From Magnetospirillum sp. (GTDB lineage Bacteria; Pseudomonadota; Alphaproteobacteria; Rhodospirillales; Magnetospirillaceae): a stretch of 64,000 bases of DNA. Each line of letters begins with the position of its first letter. Positions within the stretch are counted from its first letter, which is position 1. The DNA is taken from the NCBI GenBank assembly GCA_024707145.1, contig JANQAI010000005.1, positions 1,116,001 to 1,180,000 on the forward strand, given 5' to 3'. Shown here in pieces: positions 52,533 through 61,846 of the stretch. The translations under genes were made by a program, and so were the position numbers. Below the pieces are notes generated by a model. That model was not told where the DNA came from, did not search any database, and saw nothing but the letters and a program-made list of their open reading frames with translations.

Positions 52533-53339
52533 TCACAGGTCGAACTGCAGCAGGGTGCAGCGCCCGCCGTCGGTCACGTGGATGCGCCGGGCCAGCGCCC
52601 GCATGAACACGAAGCCGCGGCCGGAATGGGCGCCGCTGTCGGTGTCCTGCGGCAGGGCCGCGGCGTCGAACCCGTTGCCCTGGTCCACCACCGCGATGGA
52701 CAGGCTGTCGGCGGTCCAGCGCGCGAAGATGTCGATCCGCCGCTGCCGCACGGCGCCGTCGCCCAGCCGTTCGCGCAGCAGCCGGCTGAACAGACGGTAG
52801 CCCTCCGGCTGCTCCTTGGTCGCGCTGGGAATGCCCAGATTGCCGTGGACGATGGCGTTGGCGATGGCCTCGTGCAGGCACAGCTCGATGTTGCCGCGCC
52901 GCTCCGGCGTCAGCACGCCGCGCCGGGTCAGCTCGTCGCAGACCAGAACCGCGCATTGCAGGCCATAGGCCGTGCCGGTGGTCAGCGACAGGTAGAATCC
53001 CCGCTCCACCGGCGGGGCGCCCAGCCAGTCGGCGTCGATGGCGCCGGTGCCGTCCTCCCGCTCCGTCAGCTCCACCGTCAGGAAGCGGTTGAGCCCGAAG
53101 GCGCCGCGCAGGATGTCCCGGTCGGCCTGGGCCAGCAGCACCGCGGCGGCCGCCCGGCCATCGACGGCGTCTCCACCGGCCTCTCCAGAAGCGTTTCCGC
53201 TGGCCTCGCCCAGGCCGAAGCGCGCCGCGACCCGCGCCGCGATGTCCGCCGGCACGCGGTCCCGCACCACGCTGAAGGGGCGCACGGCGCCGGCCGGGCC
53301 GGAGGGCGGGCAGGCGGCGGAGGCGGGTGAGCCGTCCAT
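52533..53339 (-). CDS. GHKL ATPase, anti-sigma-factor-like kinase, second module
   Basis: 268 aa. The C-terminal half has N box IELCLHEAIANAIVHGNLGI, G1 box IAVVDQGNGFDAAAL and G2 box HSGRGFVFMRALARR. As in the first module, an N-terminal extension of about 150 residues (FSVVRDRVPADIAARVAARF, FGLNRFLTVELTERED) precedes it, unlike short RsbW proteins, and the ATPase carries an insert after the N box (PEGYRLFSRLLRERLGDG). Start MDGSPASAACPP is seven bases after the STAS stop. It should pair with the STAS protein upstream; final target unknown. Confidence 0.88.
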   Translation of the reverse strand: MDGSPASAACPPSGPAGAVRPFSVVRDRVPADIAARVAARFGLGEASGNASGEAGGDAVDGRAAAAVLLAQADRDILRGAFGLNRFLTVELTEREDGTGAIDADWLGAPPVERGFYLSLTTGTAYGLQCAVLVCDELTRRGVLTPERRGNIELCLHEAIANAIVHGNLGIPSATKEQPEGYRLFSRLLRERLGDGAVRQRRIDIFARWTADSLSIAVVDQGNGFDAAALPQDTDSGAHSGRGFVFMRALARRIHVTDGGRCTLLQFDL

Positions 53340-53346
53340 CGCCCGC

Positions 53347-53652
53347 TCACCGCTCGATGGTGACGACTTCGCCGATCCGAGCGAGGTCGATGGATCGCAG
53401 CACATCCCCCTGCAGCTTGCGGAGGACCAGCTTGATGTTGCGCTGCTCCGACTCGTCCTGAAGGATCAGCAGCATGCCGATTCCCGCGGAGTCGATGAAG
53501 GTCAGCCCGTCCATGTCCAGGACGAAGCGGCGCGCGCCCTCCCCGTTCAGCAGCTCCACGATGTCGGGGAGGCTGTCATGGTCGGTGAACTCCAACCGGC
53601 CGCTCAACAGCACCTCGATGGTTTCGGAGGAACGGCGCACCTGGAAATTCAT
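53347..53652 (-). CDS. STAS anti-sigma-factor antagonist, second module
   Basis: 101 aa, exactly the length of the first-module STAS protein. Phospho-acceptor serine in LTFIDSAGIGMLLILQDESE, and the two end alike (GEVVTIER against NKIVTIED). The ATG at 53652 has a GAGG site; longer upstream readings are AT-rich non-coding sequence. It is first in the minus-strand unit; its promoter must lie in the 250-base gap shared with the divergent kinase. Confidence 0.93.
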   Translation of the reverse strand: MNFQVRRSSETIEVLLSGRLEFTDHDSLPDIVELLNGEGARRFVLDMDGLTFIDSAGIGMLLILQDESEQRNIKLVLRKLQGDVLRSIDLARIGEVVTIER

Positions 53653-53900
53653 GACATCCTCTTGTGTTGCACCGCGCAAGCGGCTCCCGCGAACAGTAGT
53701 GCAAGGCCGACAGCCCCTCAAGCAGCAAGCAACCATTTCGGTGATTTTTTCGATCCACAGGAGAAATTTCACGCAATTCACGCCGTAGACGAGGCGCGCC
53801 TGTTGATAGTACAACCACAAGACCGGGAAGGGCGGCGCCGTGCCGCCGGTCCGCCCGGCTTGCGGCCCCGGTGGCGGCCCCGGTTGCGGGAATACCCTTC

Positions 53901-56237
53901 ATGACGGTGATCGAGCAGGCGTGGAAGACGGTGCCGACGGTGTCGGCGAAGTTCCTGCTGATCCTGATTCCCATCCTGATCCTGACCACGCTCGGCTTCT
54001 CCTCGATCTTCTTCTACGGCAAGTACAAGGATCTGCGCGGCGCCCTGCGCGACCGGATCGAGGCGGTGGCGGAGATCAACGCCGTCGCCCTGTCCTCCAG
54101 CCTGTGGGCCGTGGACGTGCCGGCCATCCGCAACATCATCCAGGCGATCTCCGTCAACCGCGAGCTTCTCTGCATCGAGGTGGCCGACGAGCTGGCCGAC
54201 GGCCGTTTCGCGTGGCCGGACGCCGACTGCCGCTCCTTTGCCGGGCGCGAGACGGTGCGCCGTCCGATCCAGGTGCAGAACCGCCGGCTCGGCACGCTGA
54301 CCCTCCATTTCAGCTACGCCCCGGTGGACGAGCAGATCCGGCAGGAGATGGTCAACACGCTGTGGCTCCTGCTGCTGATGCTGGTCGGCACGCTGGTCAC
54401 CGCGCTGACCGCCCACCGGCTGACCATCGGCGTTCCGCTGGGCCGGCTGATCGCGTCGATCCGCACCGCCGAGCAGGAGCATCTGCGCCAGCGCGTGCAA
54501 TGGTCGTCGGCCGACGAGCTGGGGCGGGTGATCGCCGCCTACAACGGCATGCTGGCCCGGCTGGACGAGGAGGAGGCCGCCCTGCGCCAGAGCGAGGAGC
54601 GGCTGGGGCTGGCCATCACCGCCACCCGCTCCTCGGTCTGGGATTACGATCTGCGGACCGGCCAGTATTGGTGGTCGAAGGAGTTTCCGGCCCTGCTCGG
54701 CTACGGCCCGGCGGAGCTGGCGATGACCGCGCGGACCTGGGAGTCGCTGATCCATCCGGAGGAGCGGCGGCGCGTCATCGCGGAGTCCCGCAGCCGCGTG
54801 CGCGACAAGGACAGCGCCCACGCCGCCGTCTACCGCATGCGCCGCCGGGACGGCGGCTGGAGCTGGATCGAGGACCGGGCGACCGCCCTGCGCGACGGCG
54901 AGGGAACGGCGGTCCGCCTGACCGGCACCATGTCCGACGTGACGGAGCGCATGCAGGCCGAGCGGGATCTGGCGCGCGAACGGAACGTCCTCCAGATCAC
55001 GCTCGACAACACCGACCAGGGCATCATCATGGTGGACCGCAACCTGCGGGTCGTGATGTCCAACCGCCGCGCGGCGGAGCTTCTCGACGTGCCGGCGGCC
55101 TTCCTGGCCGGCAACCCGCTGTTCCCCGAGATCATCCGGCTCCAGCGGGCCCAGGGCGCCTTCGAGGATTTCAGCATCGACCCCGACCTGGAGCTGGACG
55201 AGACCGCCGTGGTCCCCGACCTCCCCTTCGCCTTCAAGCGGCGGCGGCCCGACGGCACGATCATCGAGGTACGGTCCAACCCCCTGCCGGAGGGCGGCTT
55301 CGTCCGCACCTTCACCGACGTGACGGTGGAGGCGCGCTCCGCCGAGGAGGTGTTCCACGCCATGGAGGCGCTGGAGACCGCCTACGCCGACCTCAAGGAG
55401 ACCCAGGACAGCCTCGTCCAGGCGGAGAAGATGGCCTCGCTCGCCCTGCTGGTGGCCGGCGTCGCGCACGAGATCAACACGCCGGTGGGCATCGCCTACA
55501 GCTGCTCCACCCATCTCGCCGCGAAGACGCGGACGCTGACCGAGGCCTTCGCGAAGGGCGCGCTGAAGAAGTCCGACCTGACCGCCTATGTGGCGGCGGC
55601 GGGGGAATCCTCGCGCCTGATCGAGCAGAACCTGACCCGAGCGGCGGAGCTGATCCAGAGCTTCAAGCGCGTCGCCGTCGACCAGACCAGCCAGGAGCGC
55701 CGCCGCTTCGACCTGCGTTCCTATCTCGACGAGATCATCACCTCGCTGGGGCCGCGCCTGCGCAAGAGCCCCCACCGGATGACCGTCACCTGCCCGGACG
55801 GCATCACCATGGACGGCTATCCCGGCGCGCTCAGCCAGGTCATCACCAATCTGGTCATCAACGCGCTGACCCACGCCTTTCCCGACGGCCGGGAGGGCGC
55901 CATGGCGCTGACCGTGGAGGAGCTGCCGGACGGCGAGCTGGACATCCGCTTCGCCGACGACGGGGTCGGCATCGCCCCGGACAATCTGCCCAAGGTGTTC
56001 GAGCCCTTCTTCACGACGAAGCGCGGCACCGGGGGCAGCGGGCTCGGTCTCCACATCGTCTTCAATCTGGTGACGCAATCGCTGGGCGGCCGGATCTCGG
56101 TGGAGAGCCCGGCGCCGCGCCATTCGGCACCCGACAACCCCGCGGGCGGAGGCACCGGCTTCCTCCTGCGGATTCCCGTGACGGCCCCCCGGACGGCCGC
56201 CGCCGCCGGGAAAGACCCGGCAACCGACGCAGCATGA
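53901..56237 (+). CDS. Membrane histidine kinase with two PAS domains
   Basis: 778 aa. TM1 (KFLLILIPILILTTLGFSSI), a periplasmic domain of about 125 residues with DADCRSF, TM2 (VNTLWLLLLMLVGTLVTALT), HAMP, PAS1 (RLGLAITATRSSVWDYDLRT with a PAC-like DGGWSWIEDRATALRDGEG), PAS2 (LDNTDQGIIMVDRNLRVVMS), a kinase core with ALLVAGVAHEINTPVGIAYS, and HATPase boxes VINALTHAF, DDGVGIAPDNL and GSGLGLHIVFNLV. I chose ATG 53901 over a GTG ten codons earlier, since TM1 then starts at a usual distance. The hybrid kinase follows 10 bases on. Divergent from the second partner-switch module, so a functional link is plausible. Confidence 0.9.
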   Translation: MTVIEQAWKTVPTVSAKFLLILIPILILTTLGFSSIFFYGKYKDLRGALRDRIEAVAEINAVALSSSLWAVDVPAIRNIIQAISVNRELLCIEVADELADGRFAWPDADCRSFAGRETVRRPIQVQNRRLGTLTLHFSYAPVDEQIRQEMVNTLWLLLLMLVGTLVTALTAHRLTIGVPLGRLIASIRTAEQEHLRQRVQWSSADELGRVIAAYNGMLARLDEEEAALRQSEERLGLAITATRSSVWDYDLRTGQYWWSKEFPALLGYGPAELAMTARTWESLIHPEERRRVIAESRSRVRDKDSAHAAVYRMRRRDGGWSWIEDRATALRDGEGTAVRLTGTMSDVTERMQAERDLARERNVLQITLDNTDQGIIMVDRNLRVVMSNRRAAELLDVPAAFLAGNPLFPEIIRLQRAQGAFEDFSIDPDLELDETAVVPDLPFAFKRRRPDGTIIEVRSNPLPEGGFVRTFTDVTVEARSAEEVFHAMEALETAYADLKETQDSLVQAEKMASLALLVAGVAHEINTPVGIAYSCSTHLAAKTRTLTEAFAKGALKKSDLTAYVAAAGESSRLIEQNLTRAAELIQSFKRVAVDQTSQERRRFDLRSYLDEIITSLGPRLRKSPHRMTVTCPDGITMDGYPGALSQVITNLVINALTHAFPDGREGAMALTVEELPDGELDIRFADDGVGIAPDNLPKVFEPFFTTKRGTGGSGLGLHIVFNLVTQSLGGRISVESPAPRHSAPDNPAGGGTGFLLRIPVTAPRTAAAAGKDPATDAA

Positions 56238-56247
56238 CGGACGCAGC

Positions 56248-59218
56248 ATGACCGACGAGCTGATCATGCCCGACACCGACGACGAGATCCTGTTCGCCGA
56301 CGAGGAGGGCGAGGAGGGGGACGAGACCCCGCCCTGGCCCATCCTGGTGGTGGACGACGAGGACGACGTCCACTCCATGACCGCCCTCCTGCTGGACGAC
56401 GTGGAGTTCCAGGGCCGCCGGCTGGAGCTGATCGGCTGCCGCTCCGCCGCCGAGGCGCGCGCCGTGCTGCGCTGCCGGCGGGACATCGCCGTCATCCTGC
56501 TGGACGTGGTGATGGAGGACGACGACGCCGGGCTGACGCTGGTGCGCTGGATCCGCGGCCCGCTGGGCAACCTCGACGTCCGCATCATCCTGCGCACCGG
56601 CCAGCCGGGGCAGGCGCCGCAGCGGGACGTGATCGTCGGCTGCGACATCAACGACTACAAGTCGAAGGCCGACCTGTCGGCGGAGGGTCTGTTCACCGCG
56701 GTGATCGCGGCGCTGCGCGCCTACGACTACATCCGCTCCATCGAGACCAAGGTGGCCGAACGCACGCACGAGCTGCGGCAGAGCCGCGAGCAGATGCGCG
56801 CCATCCTGGAAGCGAGCCCGGTCGGCGTCTGCGCCTACACCCACGACGGCGTCCTGGTGATGTGCAACGACCGGCTGGTCCATCTGCTGGGCGTGCCGAA
56901 GGAGCGGCTGGTCGGCGTCTCCATCGCCGACCTGTTCATCGAGCCGGACAACACCGAGGCGCACGAGACGCACTGGACCTTCTTCCGCCGCTCGCTGCGC
57001 GACGCCGAGGTGCGGGTGCGGCGGGCCGACGGCTCCATCTTCTGGGCGCTGGTGTCGGTGGACCCCACGCTGCTCGACGGCCGCCCGGTCCATCTCGCCT
57101 GGGTCTACGACATCACGCGGCGCAAGCTGGCCGAACGCCAGATGGAGGTCGCCAAGGAGCAGGCGGAGCAGACGACCGCCGCCAAGTCGGCCTTCCTGGC
57201 CACCATGAGCCACGAGATCCGCACCCCCATGAACGGCGTGCTGGGCATGCTGGAACTGCTGGAGCGCACGCCGCTGGACGGCGGGCAGCGCGACACCGTG
57301 GCGACCATGCGGGAGTCGGCGGCCTCGCTGCTGCGGATCATCGACGACATCCTCGACTTCTCGAAGATCGAGGCCGGCAAGATGGATCTGGAGCAGGTGC
57401 CGGTCTCCATCCCCGCCCTGGTCGAAGGGGTGGCCGACACGCTGGCCCCGGCGGCGCGGGCCAAGGGGTTGGCGCTGCTGACCTACGTGGAGCCGGCGCT
57501 CCCGCCGGCGCTGACCGGCGATCCGGTGCGGCTGCGCCAGATCCTGTTCAACCTGTGCGGCAACGCCATCAAGTTCACCGAGCGCGGGCGCATCCTCGTG
57601 CAGGCCACCCTGGCGGCGCGGACGGGCGATGACCGGTGGGGCGGCACCCGGCTGCGCATCGAGGTGGCGGACACCGGCATCGGCATTTCCGAGACCACGC
57701 GCCATCAGCTCTTCCAGCCCTTCACCCAGGCGGAAAGCTCGACCGCCCGGCGTTTCGGCGGCACCGGGCTGGGCCTGTCGATCAGCCGGCGGCTGGTCGC
57801 GCTGATGGGCGGGACGATCGGGGTGGACAGCGCGCCGGGCGCGGGCTCGACCTTCTGGGTCGAACTGACGCTGGGCGCCGCGGCCGACCCCGCGCCGCCC
57901 GGCCCTCCGGCGGCGCCGGAGGAGCCGGACCTCTCCGGCCTGACCGTCCTGGTCGGCCTGCCGGACGGGGAGGAGCGCCGGATCGTCGCCCACTATCTGG
58001 AAGCGGCCGGAGCGCGCGTGCTGGCCGCCGGGGAAGCGGACGCGCTGGCCGAACAGGCCCGCACGGCCCAGGTGGAACGCGGAGCGCTGAACGTCGTGGT
58101 GGTCGACGAGGCGCTGCACACCCCCGCCGCCGCCCAGGCGCCGCAACTGCTGGGCCGCCGCGTCGGGGAGGCGCAGGTGCCGACGGTGCTGCTCCAGGAC
58201 CCCACGGCGCTCGGCGGCCGCCTCGCCGACGGGTCGGTCCCGGTGAGCCGCCCGGTCCGCCGCATGCCCCTGGTGCGCGCCGTCGCGGTGGCCGCCGGAC
58301 GCGCCCTGACGGACGCCGCCCCCTGCGAAGACCCGCCGCCCGCCGCGCCCTGCGCCCCGGCCCCGCTCAGTCCGGAGCGGGTCATCGCGGAGGCGGAGGC
58401 CCTGGGGCGGCTGATCCTGGTGGCGGAGGACAACGCCATCAACCGCAAGGTCCTGCAGATGCAGCTCACCGCGCTCGGCCACACGGCGGAGCTGACCACC
58501 GGCGGGGCGGAGGCCCTGGCCGCGCTGGGGCGGCGGCGCCACGCCCTGCTGCTGACCGACATCCAGATGCCGGAGGTGGACGGGTTCGAGCTGACCCGGC
58601 GCATCCGCGCGGCGGAGCGCGCCACCGGCGCCCATCTGCCGATCATCGCCCTGACCGCCAACGCCGCCCCGGCGGACATCGAGAGCTACCGCGCGGCGGG
58701 CATGGACGAGGCGCTGAGCAAGCCGCTGGATCTGGCGAAGCTCGACGCCGCGCTGACCCGCTTCCTGCCGCCCGCGGTGGCGGATCCGGTGGCGGCCCCG
58801 GTGGCGGCCCCGGAAGTGGCCCGAGCGAGCGACCCGGAAGCGCCGGAAAGCCCGCCGATCGGCCTGCCCCCGATCAACCTCGATGTGCTGGGCCGGCTCT
58901 GCGGCGACGACCGGGCGCTGATGGACGAGCTGTTGACCGACTTCGTCGGCATCGGCCGCCACATCGCGGACGAGGTCGCCGACGCCGTCGCCGCGCGCAA
59001 CGGAACGGCGATCCGCGCCGGTGCCCACAATCTCAAGGGCTGCTCCCGCAACGCCGGGGCGACGCCGCTCGGCGACGCCGCGCAGGCGCTGGAGCAGGCG
59101 GTGATGCAGGACGCCCCCCTGGGAGCGGGTGACCGCGCTGGCCGCGGCGCTGGAACAGGCGATGCGGGAGGTCGAACGCGTCATCGCCACGGCTTCGCCC
59201 CCCGGAACAGCTCTTTGA
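56248..59218 (+). CDS. Hybrid histidine kinase: receiver-PAS-kinase-receiver-Hpt (one frameshift at the end)
   Basis: About 990 residues, no TM. Receiver 1 ([40 protein letters not shown]), coiled coil, PAS ([20 protein letters not shown]), HisKA ([20 protein letters not shown]), HATPase ([19 protein letters not shown]), a degenerate receiver-like stretch ([20 protein letters not shown]), receiver 2 ([40 protein letters not shown]) and Hpt with [20 protein letters not shown]. In the six-C run 59114-59119 one C is extra; the repaired end is [20 protein letters not shown] to a stop at 59218. Without the repair the frame runs into the next gene. It is coupled to the membrane kinase 10 bases upstream. 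Confidence 0.88.
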
Positions 59219-59328
59219 AGGTCTCCCCGAACGTCTCCCCCGAACGTCCCCCCAAACGTCCTTTGTCCGTTCGAACCGGCGCGCGATTGAGGTATCGTCC
59301 CCGCAACCCGCCACGCCGCGAGACGCGC

Positions 59329-60669
59329 ATGAACCGCCGCCAGTTCTCCAGCCTGCTGCTCTCCCTGCCGGTGCTCCCCTACGCCGCCCCGATCGCCGCG
59401 CAGGAGAAGGTTCCGGCCCTGGGGGAGGAGCTGACCCCCTTCGGCGCGGTGCGCGACGCCAGCCGGACGCGGGCCATCCCAGCCTGGAGGGGCGGGCTGA
59501 CCCAGGTTCCCGGCGGCTGGAAGCCGGGCAGCCGCCTGCCCGATCCCTACGACGAGGACGGACGCTGGTTCACCGTGGGATCGGCGGATCTCGACCGCTA
59601 CAAGGTCCGCCTGTCCGCCGGCCTCCAGGCGATGCTGACCAAGTACCCGTCCTTCGAAATTCCGGTCTTCCCCAGCCGCCGCAGCGCCGCCGCCCCCCAG
59701 CGCGTCTACGACGAGTCCATCGGGAACGCCAAGCGCGCCAAGCTGGGCGAGAACGGCCTGGCGCTGAGCGGGGCGCGGGTGGGCGTGCCCTTCCCCATCC
59801 CGGCCAACGGCGTGCAGGCGATGTGGAACCACATCCTGCGCTGGCGCGGCACGTCCGTCAGCCGCACCGGAGCCACCGTCCTGCCGGAGGCTGGCGGCAT
59901 CCACACCGCGGCGGTCTACCGCGAGGACTGGCAGTCCAGCTACGCCGCAGGGATCGACGGCGGCCGTCCCTTCCACTACCGCCGCACCACCCTGATGCCC
60001 AAGGCGGAGGCCGGGACCACCCTGCTGCTGCACGGCACGCTGAACCCGATCCAGGCCGGCTTCGCCGCCTGGTTCCGCCAGGGGGAGACCGGCAAGCCCG
60101 TCCGCGCGCCCGACTTCGTCTACGACACGCCGGACCCGGCCAGCGGCGGCATCCGCACCGCCGACATGCTGGACATGTTCAGCGGCCCGCTGGACCGCTT
60201 CGACTTCGCGCTGGTGACGCGGCGGGAGATGTATGTGCCCTACAACGCCAGCCGGATGAACACGCCCGGCCTGGCGCCCGCGGATTTCCTGTGGCTGGGC
60301 CACCCCAACCCGCAGTTCCTGCGCTACGAGATGCACCGGGTGTGGATCGTCGAGGCGCGGGCGAAGCCCAACTTCCGCCACGCCCTGCCGGAGCGCACCT
60401 ACTATCTGGACGAGGATTCCTGGCAGATCGTCATGGCCGACCATTACGACGCCAAGGGCGATCTGGTCCGCTACGCGGAGGCGCACGGCATCGCCTATCC
60501 CCAGGTGCCCGTCTTCGCCCCGGCGCTGGAGATCACCTACGACCTCACGGGCGACCGCTATGCGGTGAACGGCCTCGACAACCAGCTCGCCCCGCCGGAC
60601 TTCGCCAAGCCCCTGCGGCCCGAGGACTTCGCCCCTGACACGCTGGAGCGCAAGCGGCGGCCCTGGTGA
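59329..60669 (+). CDS. DUF1329 periplasmic/outer-membrane lipoprotein-type protein
   Basis: 446 aa. The start MNRRQFSSLLLSLPVLPYAA has a twin-arginine-like RRQF and a cleavable signal. The mature part matches DUF1329: LGEELTPFGAVRDASRTRAI, GLTQVPGGWKPGSRLPDPY, VPFPIPANGVQAMWNHILRW, YNPxR-like VPYNASRMNTPGL and RTYYLDEDSWQIVMADHYD. The family is often found with outer-membrane lipid or sterol transport genes; its role is unproven. It is in the same frame as the hybrid kinase only because of an upstream indel; own start, signal peptide and 110-base gap show it is separate. Confidence 0.87.
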   Translation: MNRRQFSSLLLSLPVLPYAAPIAAQEKVPALGEELTPFGAVRDASRTRAIPAWRGGLTQVPGGWKPGSRLPDPYDEDGRWFTVGSADLDRYKVRLSAGLQAMLTKYPSFEIPVFPSRRSAAAPQRVYDESIGNAKRAKLGENGLALSGARVGVPFPIPANGVQAMWNHILRWRGTSVSRTGATVLPEAGGIHTAAVYREDWQSSYAAGIDGGRPFHYRRTTLMPKAEAGTTLLLHGTLNPIQAGFAAWFRQGETGKPVRAPDFVYDTPDPASGGIRTADMLDMFSGPLDRFDFALVTRREMYVPYNASRMNTPGLAPADFLWLGHPNPQFLRYEMHRVWIVEARAKPNFRHALPERTYYLDEDSWQIVMADHYDAKGDLVRYAEAHGIAYPQVPVFAPALEITYDLTGDRYAVNGLDNQLAPPDFAKPLRPEDFAPDTLERKRRPW

Positions 60670-60690
60670 GAAGGCGCGGGAGGCCGGCGG

Positions 60691-60906
60691 TCAGTGCCGG
60701 ACCGGACCGGCCACCCACTGGCTGACGATGGTTTCCGCCTGGAAGGGCGGGGTTTCCGGATGGTGGTAGCGGAAGACGGTCACCGCCGCCTCCAGCGCGT
60801 AGCGTTCCGGCTGGCCGCAGTCGCACAGGCCGGCGTAGCAGCGCTGGACGGCGTCGCGGCAATTCAGGCTCACCGCCGGGTAGGGGTCGATCGTCAGCCA
60901 GCGCAT
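60691..60906 (-). CDS. Small Cys/His-containing protein downstream of fur
   Basis: 71 aa, family not recognised: MRWLTIDPYPAVSLNCRDAV QRCYAGLCDCGQPERYALEA, then FRYHHPETPP. Four cysteines in its first 36 residues (C16, C23, C28, C30) and a His pair suggest metal binding. The ATG is six bases after the fur stop, so it is probably co-translated with fur. The coding case rests on that spacing, codon usage and composition. Confidence 0.6.
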   Translation of the reverse strand: MRWLTIDPYPAVSLNCRDAVQRCYAGLCDCGQPERYALEAAVTVFRYHHPETPPFQAETIVSQWVAGPVRH

Positions 60907-60912
60907 GCTTTT

Positions 60913-61383
60913 TCATCGACGCTCCCCGCCATCCCCAGAGTTGCCGTCCAGCGCACCGCCACCGTCGAGAGAGACGCCGTCGAGCGGAACGCCGTAGATT
61001 TCCAGCCGGTGACCGACGATGCGGTAGCCCAGTTCCCGCGCGATGCGCTCCTTCAGCGCCTCCAGCTCCGGGCTGGCGAATTCGATGATCCGCCCGCTGC
61101 GCGTGTCGATCAGGTGGTGGTGATGGTCGGTGGACGCCTCTTCATAGCGGGCGCGCCCGTCGCCCAGGTCCACCTTCTCGATCACCTGCGCGTCCTCCAG
61201 GAGGCGCATGGTGCGGTAGACCGTGGCGATGGAGATGCGCGGGTCGATCAAAACGGCGCGGCGATGGACCTCCTCCACGTCGGGATGGTCCTCCGACTCC
61301 GACAGGACCTGGGAAATGACCCGGCGCTGGCCGGTCATCTTCAGCCCCTTTTCCAGGCACAAGGATTCGAGACGCGACGTCAT
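60913..61383 (-). CDS. fur: Fur-family metal-responsive repressor
   Basis: 156 aa from MTSRLESLCLEKGLKMTGQR. Winged-helix part HPDVEEVHRRAVLIDPRISI ATVYRTMRLLEDAQVIEKVD; metal-binding/dimer part RYEEASTDHHHHLIDTRSGR IIEFASPELEALKERIA. It lacks the C-terminal CxxC pairs of E. coli Fur, as is common in alphaproteobacterial Fur/Mur proteins. An in-frame ATG 19 codons upstream gives a Gly-rich, unlikely extension. Iron is the usual ligand, manganese possible. A dyad-like AT-rich site lies about 80 bases upstream and may be for self-control. Confidence 0.92.
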   Translation of the reverse strand: MTSRLESLCLEKGLKMTGQRRVISQVLSESEDHPDVEEVHRRAVLIDPRISIATVYRTMRLLEDAQVIEKVDLGDGRARYEEASTDHHHHLIDTRSGRIIEFASPELEALKERIARELGYRIVGHRLEIYGVPLDGVSLDGGGALDGNSGDGGERR

Positions 61384-61846
61384 TGCCCCACCGCCTTTGC
61401 CATCCGTTCCGGCGCCGTGTCCCGCGATCCGGGGCGCCATGCTGCAGCGCCCATCATAATACTGAAATTCATTCGCAATCCTATACCCCGTTTTTTTGTC
61501 CGGGAATTAACGCGGCAAAAGGCCGCACGCCCGGTGCAACGGCGCCGCCCGTTCCCCACTGTCTCCCGCCAAGGGCTGCCGGCACAGGGACATTTCCGGT
61601 CCGGAACATGGCCAAGGCCCTTGTTTGCTTGCCAAAAGCCCCCCACCGCCTATGTGTGGTCGGTCGATTTTGCTTTGGGGCTGCCGGCTCCTCGTCGTCC
61701 CGGTACCGGCGCCGCTAGCGCCTTCCCACGGTGAATTGATGGCTCCGCGCACTCCCGCGGCGGAGCGCCCCAAGCCACGCCGCCCCGGCATTGTCCGGGC
61801 ACGGCCCAGGTGCAGCCTCTGTTCACGTGACCAGGACCCTCCCCGT
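61384..61846. other. 463-base intergenic region between fur and the RNA helicase gene
   Basis: The largest clearly non-coding gap. Next to fur it is AT-rich (61450-61510, with a seven-T run), where the fur promoter should be. Nearer the helicase it is GC-rich, with a small hairpin (about 61708-61722, ggcgc-cgcta-gcgcc). A long untranslated leader for the helicase is possible. I see no conserved protein or RNA gene in it. Confidence 0.6.
61462..61478 (-). promoter_or_regulatory. Possible Fur-type operator upstream of fur
   Basis: On the minus strand this reads ttgcgaatgaatttcag, an imperfect dyad in an AT-rich patch that stands out in this GC-rich DNA, about 80 bases before the fur ATG. Alphaproteobacterial Fur/Mur sites are of this general kind. 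Symmetry is only partial. Confidence 0.3.
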
